Shown here one piece after another: positions 9,916 through 23,836 of a DNA stretch of 64,000 nucleotides. Below the pieces are notes generated by a model. The model had not been told where the DNA came from. It worked only from the letters and a program-made list of their open reading frames with translations, and made no database searches. Source of the stretch: Hyaloscypha bicolor E. Taxonomy: Eukaryota > Ascomycota > Leotiomycetes > Helotiales > Hyaloscyphaceae. The translations under genes were made by a program, and so were the position numbers. Every line of letters starts with the position of its first letter. Positions within the stretch are counted from its first letter, which is position 1. The stretch lies in the NCBI RefSeq assembly GCF_002865645.1, contig NW_020194625.1, forward strand, positions 226,180 to 290,179. The letters are read 5' to 3'.

Positions 9916-12900
9916 AGTTCGAGAGTGAGTTGCCTGCCTCGTCTCGTTTGGGTGTCCCTCGAGCCATCCCACCAAACTTTTGCCTACCGGCCGGCTTGCA
10001 CCACAACAACGCAATATTTCGTCGTGCGACCGGTAGAGATAGGCAATTAATGGTGCTATTCAACATACTATCCCCCAGAATTGTTTTTCTCGCTCTCTTC
10101 ACTTTTCAATCATAATAACGCCCTGACCACCGCTGACATGTGCAAATTAGAACCCACAAAGCCCAGGTCGAGCAGGACTTCATCACCGGCCGCAAACTAA
10201 TAAACCAATACGAGATCATCGAAGAGATCGGCAGAGGAGTGCACGGCAAGGTCAAATTGGCAAGAAGCCTCGAGACGGGCGACTATGTTGCGATCAAGAT
10301 CATCCAACGCTTCTCCAAGAAGCGCAAGCTTGGACGAGTCACCGTTTCGCCCGAAGACAAGACAAAGAGAGAGATCGCCATCCTCAAGAAGATCCGCCAT
10401 GCCAACGTCGTCGGCCTGCTCGAAGTCATCGACGACCCCGAGTTGAAGAAGATTTACATGGTGTTGGAGCATGTTGAGCTTGGAGAAATAATATGGCGCA
10501 AGAAAGGTGCTCCCCAGATCTGCATCTTCGAACGCCGACGCATAGAGAGAGAGCAGAGCGGAGAGAAGGAGACTGGAGATGACGAGAAATACTTCAAGAT
10601 GATCGAGAGACGCCGGCAACAAAGGGAAGCAAAGCGAGCCAAGATATCCCAGCTACAACTCGCACAAGGCTACCCAGACTATTGGAGCTTGGAGCATGGC
10701 GACGATGACGCCGATGCGGAGGGTTCAGTGCTTTCGAAGGTCACAACAAACGACTCCGCGCAGAACCTCACTCGCCACAGATCATCAACACTTCGATCCA
10801 ACCCTGGCTCTCGAGGCCCATCACGAGCATCATCTCGAGCTCCCTCGCGAGCAAGCTCTCGTGCGCATACCCCACTTCCCACCGAGTTTGATATTCCTGC
10901 CATCGACAGTGACAATGAAGGCGACGAGCCTGGACCGTTACCTTCCATCCTATCCAATCACGGCTCATCAACCGCCTTGCAAGGAACATACTACGGCGCA
11001 TACCCCGACGACCCTCCGTATCGTGGGAGATCGCCAAGCATGGCTGATAGCATCATCTCACACATGTCATCGGTCGACGACATGCAGCACGATGCATTTG
11101 AAGATGATTTCTCTTACGTCCCATGCTTCACCATCGACCAGGCTCGAGCAGCATTCAGGGACACTGTCCTAGGTCTAGAGTATCTCCATTACGAAGGCAT
11201 CGTCCACAGAGACATCAAACCTGCGAATCTGCTCTGGACAAAGGATCATCGCGTCAAGATCTCTGACTTTGGGGTCTCCTACTTCGGTCGACCAATTAGA
11301 GACGGCGAAACAGAAGAAAATATTTCGGAAGCTGATGCCACCGACTTCGATGATGATCTCGAACTTGCCAAGACTGTCGGCACTCCAGCCTTCTTCGCAC
11401 CCGAACTCTGCTACACGGATCTCGAAATCGAACAGCCAAGAATCACTGAGCAAATCGATGTTTGGTCGTTGGGTATCACTCTTTATTGTCTCATCTACGC
11501 TCGCATCCCCTTCCTCGCCGACGATGAATACCAACTCTTCCGAGCAATCGCAAAAGCAGATGTATACATTCCTAGACGACGCCTCAAGGCTGTCGACCCC
11601 AATTGTACAACTCCACAATCAAACCCGATTAAACGCATCGGCCCTTCGACAGGTCCATATAGAGAAGACGGAGAACTCGCGTTCGAGGAAATTGACGATG
11701 AATTATATGATCTGCTTCGAAGGATGCTGATCAAGGACCCCGCCGAGCGAATCAAGCTCAGGGAGGTCAAACGTCATCCGTGGGTGATTCACGGTATTGA
11801 CAACTTTATCGGCTGGCTTGACGACACGGATCCATCACGGAAGACTGCCGGCAGGAGGATCCAAGTCGACTGGAACGAATTGGAGCGTGCTGTTGTTCCC
11901 ATTACCTTCCTGGAGCGTGCGCGGTCTGCAGTAAAGAAGGCTGTTGGAAAGGTTATCGGTGTGACGAGGAGTGAGACAAGGAGCGAAGGATCTCGGCGAA
12001 GAGCTGCCAGCAGCGCCACAAGTTCCGGAACAGATACCCACAACTCTACCCCAGTGGGGCCACTTCGACGAGACAATCGACGAGCAAGCCTCCGAGGAGA
12101 CGAGTCCTACTTCTCATCCGCTAGCGATCTTCAAGAGTATCGCCATGAACGCCACCGCGAGCCATATGAGCATCCTCTTGCGCAAAGCCTGACGGCGAGC
12201 CCAGATCTCTCTGCAACCGAGGGAGACCCCTTTGCGCTTGACTTTACTCAGCAATCTGTTTCGGTAGGAGCCACTCCAAAACGTGAACGTGTGCCGTCTG
12301 GCGCAGCAGATCCTGATCAAAGACCAGGTCCGCCGGATCGTACCGTCTCGGCGGCCGCGTCTATTCAGACAGTCGTTCACCGTGGCCACTCGCATTCACG
12401 GTCTATGAACACCCCTAGGTCCCCAACACTGGAGGAAGCCCCGCACGCCCCTAACTTCTTCGGGGATCATCATTTGGAAGCTCTATTTGGAGGTCATTTG
12501 TGGAATCCTAGAGGTCGAGAAGTAATGGAAGGCATTGACGAAGGTGTCTCTTCAAGGGCTCGCTCGGTTGACAGAAGCCTTTTCGAGTCGGATAACAAGC
12601 ATGCAGAACCAAGCGTGGCGATGAGCACTGCAACCGCTCCTGGACTCTTCCAGCACCCTATAAGACTGAACCATCCCCGTCCACTCTCTCGTTCGTCTGA
12701 TGTCAGCCCGACTAACTACGAAAAACCGCTTGCATCTCCACTCTTCTTCCAACCCCATCTGGTCCACGCCCATCAGACGGGCCAATCCTCATCCACTCCC
12801 AATGTTCACCAGGTTCAGTATGCTGCGTCCAATCTGGATCAACGACCTTCGACAGCGAATCGAACGCCAGAAGGCAAAACTCCTGACCCTCGAGTCTATG

Positions 12901-13628
12901 GACCGAGTACACCTGAGTTATTCCAACGAGCACGGGATGCCCTTGAGAGACGAAGAAAGTTGGAGCAAGAAGCCGAGCACAAGCGGCAGCAGGTGGCTCT
13001 AGATTACGGTAACTCTCCGACTGCCTGTCCTCCATCCCCGGACGATGAGGTTGTTCGGAAAAGACAGGAAGAGGCGAGCCGTGCTCGGTCATACAGCTCG
13101 GTCAATTCCACCAGCAGAGCCTCGTTGACTTCACCCTCCGACCTGACCTCGCCAGTCTCCTCCGACAACCGTGGCTCCACAGAGCAGTTCTCCCATCTCC
13201 CATCTGTCCCATCGCTTCCGGCTTTGATCTCGGGCGCATCTTCAGTATCCGCCGACCCAGAAGGAGAGATGCTCACGCTTCCAGGTGTGGTTCAACATCC
13301 GGAGACTGCTCATAGTACACCCGAGACTCTCACCCCACCCTTGCTTTCTAAGCAAGTGTCCGCCGAAGTCAGAACTCCCATCCCCGATGCGCCTGAAGAT
13401 GCAATCCTCCTCTCACCCGGGGAGGAAGATGAAGGTTACAACGGGGACGGCGATAACATTGACGATGACGACTCGGATAGCGACGAGGGCTTGACAATGA
13501 CGCGGAGAAAGCCAAAGCCGCAGTCACCGATTGAAAGCAGGATTGATCTCAGGAAGATCGAGAGGAGAGATACGAATGCCAGTGTTGGCAGCACGGAGAC
13601 GGCGAAAAAGGTTGTGATGGATAGTTGA
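9755..13628 (+). CDS. CaMKK-like serine/threonine kinase, SNF1-activating (Sak1/Ssp1) type
   Basis: Two exons (9755-9924 and 10151-13628, 226-bp intron) encode 1215 residues. The kinase domain begins near residue 77. It has the Gly-rich loop GRGVHG (84-89), VAIK lysine (K106), catalytic HRDIKPAN (D411), DFG (D429), an activation segment with GTPAFFAPEL, and HPWV near 600. The wording around HRD and APE matches fungal upstream kinases of SNF1/AMPK (S. cerevisiae Sak1/Tos3/Elm1, S. pombe Ssp1). Such kinases phosphorylate the AMPK activation loop in the low-glucose response and polarity. A ~200-residue basic and Ser-rich insert separates the hinge (after about 185) from the C-lobe (about 385). 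The long tail is low-complexity and Ser/Pro-rich, with an acidic patch and RRKPKPQSP near the end. M at 9755 is the first in-frame ATG. Which of Sak1, Tos3 or Elm1 it equals cannot be decided. Confidence 0.92.
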
Positions 13629-14551
13629 GCGAGCCAGTTACATAATCGGCGAATTTGGAATTCATTCTACTTTTCGGCACTTGGGGAGGCTTTAATCGAA
13701 TTTTTGTTCATGAGAAAAATGGATGAATGGTTGCATATGACGGATAAAAGGATTCCATGGTCTTGCATGATATACGACTGGACTGAGGCAGGATTAGGAA
13801 GGACTGGGAAGATGCATGATCGGCGCCTATGGACAGCAACGGAAGGGAGGAATGACTTTTGTCAGGATATGTTTTCCCCCCCAATATTCAAGGGGTCGAT
13901 CAAGCGTGGCGTCTAAAGGAAAACAATGGGAATGGAATATTCAGTGGCCGGGTGGAAACACTTCTTTTGTAGCATAGTCACGAGCATGGATTCTCAGCAA
14001 GAAAGAAAAGACGTTAGTCAGAGGGAAGAGCTATCTTCATTTTGTGAGGGGTTTTGGTCGGATAGGGTGGGATGGATGTGTAGTTTATAGTGGCCCGGGA
14101 TGAACAATGAATATACCGAATTTTGAACCAGATTTTCACGTGGCCCGAGCATTATTGTGAACTCGTGCGCTTTCGAGAATAGGTACGGGTTCGAGTACAG
14201 GGGGTATCCGATACGCTGCCGCCAGCTTTATGGCCCGTTCATCGGAAAACTATTAATCCGGAGGAACACCAAAACTCTGGTTCCTATTTACATGTAAATA
14301 AATCACTGAATACTTAATTAAATTATTAATTGCATTACAATTACGATGCCAGACGCTACTATGTTCGATTCCACTAATAAAGGAACCTTTTGGCCTAGTG
14401 AGGATCTATTACACAAGCAAGAGAGTGCTTTTAAGCCCTATACAATTACTCCAATTTGGCTAGGAAATTACCTTACCTGAAGACGTCTCTTCAGATAATT
14501 CTATTACTTTATTTACTATATATTATACCTCCAAAATCTATATAATACCGA
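13629..14551. other. 3' flank of the kinase gene and transition into AT-rich block
   Basis: No gene is seen. Composition is normal to about 14,270 and then drops sharply to AT-rich with many TpA steps. This marks the edge of the transposon block; the probable 3' UTR lies in the first few hundred bases. Confidence 0.5.
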
Positions 14552-14556
14552 GTTAT

Positions 14557-14762
14557 TATAACGGCTGGCATAACGGTATAATTTGCCAGGAATAGGGAAT
14601 CGGAAACAGGTATAAAACGGAGCTAAGCCAGAATACTTGGGCAAGATACTACTAAAAGGTCGAGGCATTCCTTCCCTTCTTTGCTCTCTAGCTTAGTATT
14701 TTCAATATATGAGATTTATTAAACTTTAAGTCTTTGACTATTGCATTAATCCCGCTATTATA
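14557..14762 (-). mobile_element. Solo LTR, same family as the 15542-30184 gypsy element
   Basis: This 206-bp sequence is the reverse complement of the LTR at 15542-15746, with mostly C-to-T and G-to-A differences. It starts TATAACGGC and ends GCTATTATA, the mutated forms of TGTGACGGC and GCCGTCACA. A perfect 5-bp duplication, GTTAT, flanks it at 14552-14556 and 14763-14767, so it is a complete insertion reduced to one LTR by recombination. Opposite LTR orientation relative to its neighbour rules out its being the partner LTR. Confidence 0.85.
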
Positions 14763-14767
14763 GTTAT

Positions 14768-15541
14768 AATTTATAGAAAACATTTCCTGTTATATAAAGG
14801 CCTATACGGGAATACCAAACCACGCTTTATACTTTACTTTAGTTTATAATATCTCAATTAAATTAACCTGAATTAAATTAATTATACTGCCCCGGATATT
14901 ACTGCCCTCAATTAATCTTTTAGTTCTCCCTAAAGAATAGCTAGCAAACCGCAACATATACTTCGTGCCTTGAGTAACAGGCCTTATACTATATAGTAAT
15001 TCAGGGGTGAGAGAGAGAGGAAGAGGGAAAGAGAGAGGAGGGGAAGGGGGAGCAGGCTATAGGTAAGTTAACGGACCAATTTATAGGCAGGCTAATACTT
15101 CTAGGGCCGCAAACCCGTTGCTTAAGCTACTTGCAACTTCGCGATCTCGGCCGCTTTCTTACCTGTAAGCCCTATTATCACCGGAATTTAAAGGCAAAGC
15201 GTTATCGAGCTCTAACTAGAACTCGCACTTTATACCTGAATTCTCCTCCGACCCATACCCAGCTTGCGAACTATATCCAGCTCCGGCAGCAAGCGACTGG
15301 GAAGAAAGAGAGCGGGTGGGCCGGGTACCGGGCAATTACAGTTAATAATTATATACGGGAGCCGATTTAAGAGAAGAAGCAAAAGCTCCGGAACTAGTAG
15401 TAGTAGTGTGAGGATGGGAAGGCCGAGAGAAGGGCCTGGGAAATAAGGGAAAAGAAAAGGTTACAGGAGTTATATTTAAAAAGGGGGGCCCAAAGGGAAG
15501 TTTGAGGCGTGATATAAAGAGGAGATAAAGAAGAGGCAGAG
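14768..15541. other. Spacer between solo LTR and gypsy element
   Basis: Less AT-rich than its surroundings, with a GA-rich patch at 15,005-15,050. Open frames are short and unrecognised. The last five bases (CAGAG, 15537-15541) are the target-site duplication of the following element. Confidence 0.5.
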
Positions 15542-15746
15542 TGTGACGGCGGGATTAATGCAATGGTCAAAGGCTCAAAGTTCAAAGAATCTCATGTATT
15601 AGAAAATACTAAGCTATGGAACAAAGTAGGGAGGATGCCTTGACCTTTAGTATTATTCCGTCCAAGCAATTCTGGCTTAGCTTCGTTTTATGCCTGTTTC
15701 CGATATACTGTCCTTGGCAGATCATGCCCTTACACTAGCCGTCACA
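15542..15746 (-). repeat. LTR (element 3' LTR) of the gypsy element, little mutated
   Basis: 205 bp with perfect 9-bp inverted ends TGTGACGGC/GCCGTCACA. It keeps many C and G bases that are T and A in the partner LTR at 29980, although the two must have been identical at insertion. Confidence 0.85.
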
Positions 15747-16885
15747 TCACCCCCCCCCAAAGAGAAGTCTAAATGCCCTTATTTAGGGGATTATTCAGCC
15801 GTAGTGTAGAAAAGAAAAAAGAGGAAATAACGGCCATTGACCCCATTCCGTCTAATCCCTATAGCTTACTTATAATCGAAGCATAGTCTTGACTCCGCCA
15901 GAATAACCCAGTTCCTAGTACGTTCCGGCTAGTCCTTAGTATCCGTCGCTTGTATTATGCCTATACCCATATTAATAATATAGTCTGGGAATACCGTATA
16001 GGCTATAGCCGATATTAGGGCTATTATTATCAAGCGGTTTTCGAATAGGAATAGTAGATTAAGTCTATTTATTAATATAGGCTTTAATATAATAGCTTGC
16101 TTGCCTTTCTTCTTGGTTAGAATAGTAATATTTGACTTAATTATACTGTTTCTGAGCTATTTAATTAACTTCTGGGCCTTTTCGAGCTTAATATATATAT
16201 TCTCAAGTTATTTCTCTATAATAGAAACTTATATATTAAGAGCGGCTACTTAAGCTACTTTATTATTAAATTCCCGGGTCTTAAGCTATATGATTTTGGT
16301 CTTATAGAAGCTTTTAAAGAGTTTTCTGACTTCCTAAATAGTATTATATACTAATTTATTAATATTTATAAGGTATTACTTTTTTAATTTGGCCTTTAAA
16401 ATTATTTACTAGCTCTTGGTTTTAGACTAGTACTTTATATAATAATTACTATTTAGTATTATACGTTTTCTGGTTATAATAGGTATCTTAATACTAGTTT
16501 AGTTACCTTTATTATAGTTAGAGTTTCCTTTATTACTAGAAGTTTTTCTATTCTTAGTTTTTTTATTATTAGAATTCTTATTATTATCTAATACTTTATA
16601 TTTCTTAAATAAGCTAGCCTTATTTTTTTTGACTTTTTTAGTATTTGGCTCTATAAAATTAATAAGAAAGCTCTTATTAGTATTATCTATTCCGCCTATT
16701 AAATTATTAGACTTATTATTACTAGTAACTAAAACCTCTATTTTATTATTTTTAGAATATTTTACTAAAATATTCTCTATAGTAATTTCAGGTATATTCT
16801 TAAGAGTAATACAGGCTATATTTTATATATTAACCTATTCTTAGGTAAGAAAGTTACTATTTTTATTTATAAAAGTAATTTGGCT

Positions 16886-16998
16886 AGTAATTATATTAAT
16901 AATAATAGTAATTATATTAATAATAATAGTAATTATATTAATAATAATAGTAATTATATTAATAATAATAGTAATTATATTAATAATAATAGTAATTA
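16886..16998. repeat. 21-bp minisatellite inside the gypsy element
   Basis: About 5.3 near-identical copies of TAATTATATTAATAATAATAG in tandem. No spacers are present, so this is not a CRISPR-like array. It lies in the pre-LTR 3' part of the element on its coding strand. Confidence 0.9.
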
Positions 16999-18599
16999 CT
17001 AAACTTGAAATATTATTATTATTATTTAAGTTATCTAGAATCTGGCAAGTAGCCTTATTTAGTCCAGCTATAAATAATATATTACCGGAATTTCTTATTT
17101 ATTTCGTCTTTATTAATAGTTCTATTAAAGTAGTAGTAGTAATATAAATAGTTAAGGTTATAAAAATTAAAGTAATTAGGAAGATTTCTCTTAATTTTTA
17201 ATAATATTTTAAACTAATATAAGCAAGTATTTATTTTTAGTTTAGTTTTAAGAATTTACTTTTTTTTTATAATTTGCCTAGATAATAAAGCATAATCTAA
17301 TATAGTAAAGAAAGGTATTTTATTTAGATTTCTGGAAAAGAGAATAAGTACTAATATAATAGAATAAAGGAAATATATTAGGGTTTAAATAAAACCCGGG
17401 AAATATCTAGGTTTTTCTTTTTTTTTTCTAGTTATAGAGGCTTTATTATTAAGGTTTATTATTATTTGAATAGTCTTTATTAAACTTATTCTTTTTAGTA
17501 TATCAAATCTATTTATTTAGCTAAATAGGAGGTCTTATTTTACTAGAGTTTTATTTATAGAATTTATATAGTTTAAATACTAAGTTCTTAAAGTTTAATA
17601 TAAGATACTATTTATTATTTATATTCTATTTTTTCTATTTAATCTTATAATAAAGCTTATTATAAAGTATTTTAGAAAAGAGAATCTTTTTAACTTCCTA
17701 TTCGAGTTTGCTATTAACTTTAGTAAAACCAGGCTCTTTATTAGTCTAGCTAGATAGTAAATTAGTAGAATTCTTATAAAGTTTATTTATATAAAAAATT
17801 AGCCAAATTTTATATAATAAAGAAAGGTCTAATTAATATAAATAGCCGACTATTTTATTAATCTTAAATAGTTTAGTAAAGAAATAGTCTAATTTATTAG
17901 ATAAATAGTTTATTTTCTATATTTTTTTTTTAATTATATAGACTATATTTCCTAAACTAAAATCTAGTTCTCGCTATTTCTTATTAGCTTACTTGACTTA
18001 ATATTCCTAAGCTATTACTATATATTCTCGGGTATAATTAATAATAGTATTAATTCTCTTAGCTTACTATTATACTTCTTTCTAATTAAGTTTCTTTCTC
18101 GATATTTTAAACTTTATTATTAGTAGTATCTAGTTAAAGTTTAGCCTGAATTTATATTTATAATTAACTATTAAGGGAAATAAGCCAATTAATTTATATA
18201 GATAAGTAATACTTATAATATTAAGTATTAGAAATAAATCTATCTAATTATTCTAGAAGTAATTAATAAAGAGATAAAATCGGATATTAATAATCTAGTT
18301 AATAATTTCTGTTTATTTATTAGTTTAGATATATTTTATAATTAAGAGCTTTAGTTTAGTTCTAGTTAATCTTAATTATTTATTTATAAAGTCTAAAATG
18401 AATTAGAGTTTTTAGTTATTTATAATAATAAGAAGAAATTCTCAGAATTACTAGATATAGTAATAGAATAGACTAATAGTAATTCTAGCTATAATATTTT
18501 TAGTTATTAGTAGGCTTATATATTATTTGGATAATTAATTAATTATAATAAATATATTATTATATTTCTTATTTATAGAACTAGAAATATAAAAGTTTA

Positions 18600-18730
18600 T
18601 AAATAAATTATTCTATATTTTTAGAAAAACCGGTAATAGATATAATAGGTCTAGTATTTTGTTTTTTAGCTTATAAAACCTTTAATATTTATAATAGTTT
18701 GCTATAAAGCAATTAATATTTATAGAAAAA
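18600..18730 (-). pseudogene. Integrase relic of the gypsy element
   Basis: Minus-strand translation shows a decayed integrase N-terminal zinc-binding segment. A C-x4-N-type remnant is followed by RFYK, then LLYLLPV in place of the usual leucine/proline-rich linker before the catalytic core. Several stops interrupt it. Placement near the 3' LTR fits the gypsy order RT, RNase H, integrase. Confidence 0.55.
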
Positions 18731-21700
18731 ATAGGCTATTAGTAAAGTTTCTAAACTAGAATTTTTATTTTATTTTAACCGGAATATATAGTAATTATTA
18801 TATTATAGATTTATTATAGAAGTCTAGTTTATAAATTATTATATTCGTCTAATATAATAAGTTTTTTATTATAAAATATATAGCTATTTAATATTTCTTA
18901 TAGATTTATATTTTTCCGGGCTTTTCTATATTTATTTTCTAGGGCTAAATTCGTCTAATTAGCTTATAGAACTTTAACTATAATAAATAGCTCGTCTATT
19001 TCTTTTATTTTAGTAAGATTATAAGCCATATTTTTTATTTTAGTAAAAGCAAAAATTAGGTCTAATAAGATAACTTATCTAGTTCTTTTTAGCTTTTTTA
19101 GCCTATTTCTAAATTAGTATAAGTTTATTTTTTCGGAATAAGATATTAGTAATAATATTATCTTTATCTAACTAATAAATAATCTAGTAATAGAATTATA
19201 ATAAGAAACCTATTTATTAGATTTATTATTTATTTAAGAGCCTTTTAATATTAAAATAATTAAGAGCTTTATAATTAGTAATAATTAGAAAATTAGATAA
19301 ACTAATTAGTTCTATCTACTATTCCCGGAATTCTTAAATAATAATAAGAAGTTCCTTATTATAAACTTTATAGTAGCTTTTAGCTTCTTAAAAAGCTTTA
19401 AAATAAAATAAGACCAGGTACTATTATCTGTTTTCTAGGCTTTTTTAAGAAAGTATATCTATAATAACTAGGTCTAAATAATTAGTATCTAGACAAATTT
19501 CTCTATTATATTTGAAATAGAAAAATATAAGAATAAAGAGAAGTAAATTTTTAAACTAATTAAAGATATTTAGCTAGGTTTTATTAAATATAAACTTTAG
19601 TAGAGTATTTTTTTTAGTTAGATGATTTAAAAAACAGGAGATATATTTATAGGCTTAGATAAACTTATAGTAAAAGTTATAGAAGCTCAAAAATAATTAT
19701 ATTTTCTTTTTTATTATAAGTTTGTACTAGTTTTAGATAATAGAAGTTTTAGTAAAGTTTATTTATATATTTTAATCCGAGATAATAAATCTTAAGAATA
19801 TTATTTTAGAGACTTTAAATTCGTATTTATAAATATTAATTTATAATCCGGTATTCTAGAGCTTTTATAAGACTATTCTTATTATAGTAAATACAGGTAT
19901 ATATAATACAATATTAATAATAGAGAGCTAAAGGCTCGGATATATTCGATAAACTAAGTAAATATAGGTTATATAAGACTAATATATAATAATTCTAATA
20001 TACTATTAATACTTCTTCTTATTCTTAGAAAAGATTAGTATATTATTAATATTAGCTAAGTAAAAGTTATCTAAATAATTTATTAGAATAGTATTAATAT
20101 ATTACTAGAAAATTACTAGACTATTATAAAGTTTAAATAGTAAAACTACTAGTTTAAAGAATTTATATCTCGTCCTAAAAACTACTTATATTATAGAAGC
20201 TAGTTCTATACGAATTTAGTTAAAAGTATATTAAATATCTAATTTAGTAAATACTAATAATTTGGCTAATTAGTTAAAAGTCTTAATAATAAATAGTAAG
20301 AAATAATAGTTCTTTTTTATTATAGTATTTAGCTATTAATAATTAATATAAAATTATAGGCTATTGTTTTTCTTTTTAATAAATAAGACTAGTAATAAGA
20401 AGAGGAATTCGAATAGCTTAATAAAATTCTTTTTCAGGTTCTTAATAAAATACTTTCTTATTTTTTCGAGTTTATTAAAGCTTATCTTATAAAAATAGGC
20501 CATTTTTATTAAAAGATCTAGTTTATTAAAACGGAGCTTATAATTAAAGAGTCGAGATTAAGGAAACTTATTTATTGCTTTTTTTAGAAAATATCCTAGC
20601 TATATTATATAATTGTATAAGAAAGAATACCCGAAGCTCTTAAAGTTCTTTAGAATTAAAAAATAATATATTACTAAGAATATTAGATTTATTTATATCT
20701 AGGAAATATATTAGATTACTAGTTTAAATATAGTATCCGGTAGGCTATAATATTAGTTATCTAATTACTATAAATAATAGTAAATATCTTTTTAGTTTAT
20801 AACTCTATTTCTTAAATATATAATTAATCTCATTAATAGTAACTAATCCGATTAAGTTACCGGGGTTTTTAGTACTTAATTAGAAGGCAGCTACTCTAAT
20901 AAAATAATAGAAATAATCTAGTAGCTTAATTATTTTAAAAGTATTAAGGTCTAGCTTTTCCTTTCTTATTTAGTATTTGGCTTTTCTTATAAGAAGATTT
21001 TATAGAGAAATAAGAAGTATATTTTTTAACTTTTTATATCTAGTTTTACTAGTTCTTTTTAGGATTCTAGTTAGAGTATTTTTAGGACAGTTATCTTTTT
21101 AATATTTCTTATTAAAATATTAAATTTTCTAAATAAGGTCCGGCTAATTTATTTTATAATTCTCTGGCTAATAGAATTAATTCCGTTAATAGTCTAATAG
21201 AATATTATACTTTACTAGCTATTTCCTTTCTAGAATTATATTATAAGAGCTAAGATTAGTAATAAGTAAATATTATTAAGTTTAGAAGTACTAATTAATA
21301 GCTAGATCTATAATAGCTAGATATTAAATAGCTTAACTAGGTTATTTATTAAAACCTTATAAGGAAACGAGAGTTTTGAGTTTATATAAGAATATTTATA
21401 GTACTTTTATTAAGGGGCAAATATACTTTTAATTAATTAGAATATATATATTTGCTCTAGTATTTACTAAATACTAGAAAATTATAGTTTTGCCTCTCTA
21501 GCTTATTTTATAATTAATAAGGAACTAGTTCCTATTAATTAGCTAAATAAGATCTATAGGTCCTTAATAAAGTTCTTACTCTAGAAGAACTATCTCTATA
21601 CCTAGAGCTAGACTTTTCCTAATTTATTAATATTATATTTCTTATTAAATAATAGATAAGAATTAGTATTCTTATTATTTATTTCTAAATTATTAGCTTT

Positions 21701-23073
21701 TTCTAAATAATTCTCTTTAATAAATATAATTTTATTAAAGCTAGAACAGGTATTTTTTATATATCTAGGCTTTCTATAATTATAATAATAAAGATCTTCT
21801 AGCTAGTCTAATTTCTTTTTAAATTCTTAGTAAATGACTTTTTTTGGCTATAAAAATACTAGCTATTAAGATTAATCTATTAGATATAGGATTATTATAG
21901 TTTCTTAAATTCCGGCAGGTTTTCTAGCCGGGAATAGTATTTAATAGCAAATAGTTTCTACTAGTTATTTCTTCTGAAATTACTAATTTTTAATTAAGAA
22001 AAGCCTATTTTCTTATTTTATATACTATTTAGTAAGATTTCTGGAAGCATTAAACTTCTTATTACCTAAACTCTTAAATAGCTCGAGATTTATTTTATTT
22101 ATTAAATTATTATATTAGTTATCTAGTAATTTTCCTAGTTTTATTATTAAATAAATAAACTTTACCTAAAATACTAGAAATAGTTTATTTCTTTATCTCA
22201 GATACTAGTATATCTCTTTTATTTCCTAATACTTTATTTCTTTACTTTTATTATAAACTTATTAGAGAATCTTAAAGATTTATTTAGTAATTGAGATCTA
22301 TCTAATTAGTTTAGGTTCTAGTTAATTATAGATAAAGTTACGAGTATCTCTAATAACTAGTTATATTATATAAGTAATTTTTAGTAATTTACTATTAAAT
22401 TTAAAGGAGTTCTATATTAGTTTATTTCTTATATTAAATATCTAATTATTAATTTAGTAATTATTCTTATTTATAAATAAGGCAGGATTCTTAATTCTAA
22501 TAAGCTATAATTAATTACTATAAACTAAAAGTAGAAAGAAGCCTTAGTATTAGCTACTAAATAGTTCTCCTAATAAGAATCTATAATATTCCTAAATATT
22601 TACTTATTTAAATCTTTATTTTATTATTTCTTCTTATACTAGTCTTTTTCTTATATAAAATTAACTAGTAATTGCCTTTAGCTTATTAATTTTCTTAATA
22701 AATTAGTTAATATATAAATAAAATTTCTAGTAGTATTTTGCTTATTTATTAGTTATAAAATAGTATTTATTAATAAGATTATCTTATATAAATAATCTTT
22801 ACTAGACCTTATCTCGAAATATTTATACTAATTTTGAATTCTAAATTAGCTAGTTATTTCTTAATATATTTTTTTGAAATAGTATTATAATAGCTTTTCT
22901 AATAATATAGATTTATAATATTAAAGTCCGGCTTCTTTATTTTATTATACTAGAGCCTTTTATTTAATATATCTATAATAATAGTATTTAGTCCCGGGCT
23001 ATTTATAGTAGCTTTAGAAGAAATATTAGCTATAGAGATAAGTACTAAATAAGTTCTTCTTATTTAATATTAG

Positions 23074-23384
23074 TATTAGTTTACTAATAATATATAATAC
23101 CGTTATATAGATATAGAAGTACTATTTATATAAGATTAGTAAAGTTATTATTTAGAAATAGAGATTATAGTATTATAGTATTAATATATAATTCCTAAAT
23201 CTGCTAAGCCTAAAGGGGTCTAGTCTACTAGTCGAGTTACTAATAGAATATAAGGTTATATAACTATATCTTATATCCTATATTCCATTACCTATATCCC
23301 GTTACCTATATCCTATTATCTATATTTTATATCCCGTATCCCGTAACTATATATATAATTCCCAAAGAAATAGCTATACTAATA
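23074..23384 (-). repeat. Copia LTR (element 3' end)
   Basis: 311 bp, with an AAGGGGTCTAGTCTACTAGT core at about 23,211-23,230 that is identical in the partner LTR. Repeated CCTATATCC/CCCGTTACC motifs follow in the second half. Confidence 0.85.
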
Positions 23385-23836
23385 CTGGAAATTCTCTAAA
23401 AATACAAAAAACAGAAAATAGTATTTTTTTTCGATTATATATAAGTTTCCCAATCCGGTCTAGTACCAGATTCCCTAAATGCTTTATATATCTATATTAT
23501 TTTTAAGGTTTTAGTTATATACTAAAGGCTATAGCCTTTTATATATAACCTCTCCTTCTATAAGTCTATATTCCCTAATCCGGCCTAGTATTAGATATTT
23601 AGATACCAGATACCCAGATACCAGATACTAAGAGAATCTCTATATATATTCTCCTATTTATATATTTATTTCCCGCTCTATTTACATTTGACCTATTCTT
23701 CTATATCCAACTATATAGTATTTATATTAATAAGATACTTAAAGGTATTTAATGGCTTTGATTTCGTTATAGAATCGGTAGAATTCGATTCTCCCTTAAT
23801 CTATTTGACTTCTGTAATCTCTCATTATTTATATAC

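Noticed and set aside
16629..16844. 71-codon open frame in the gypsy element
   Set aside because: Chance opening in AT-rich sequence on the strand opposite to the element's coding strand; no motif.
16886..16998. Regular short repeats that could suggest a CRISPR array
   Set aside because: Units are contiguous with no spacers and the genome is eukaryotic; they are minisatellites. The same holds for 31,280, 31,437, 34,040 and 37,893.
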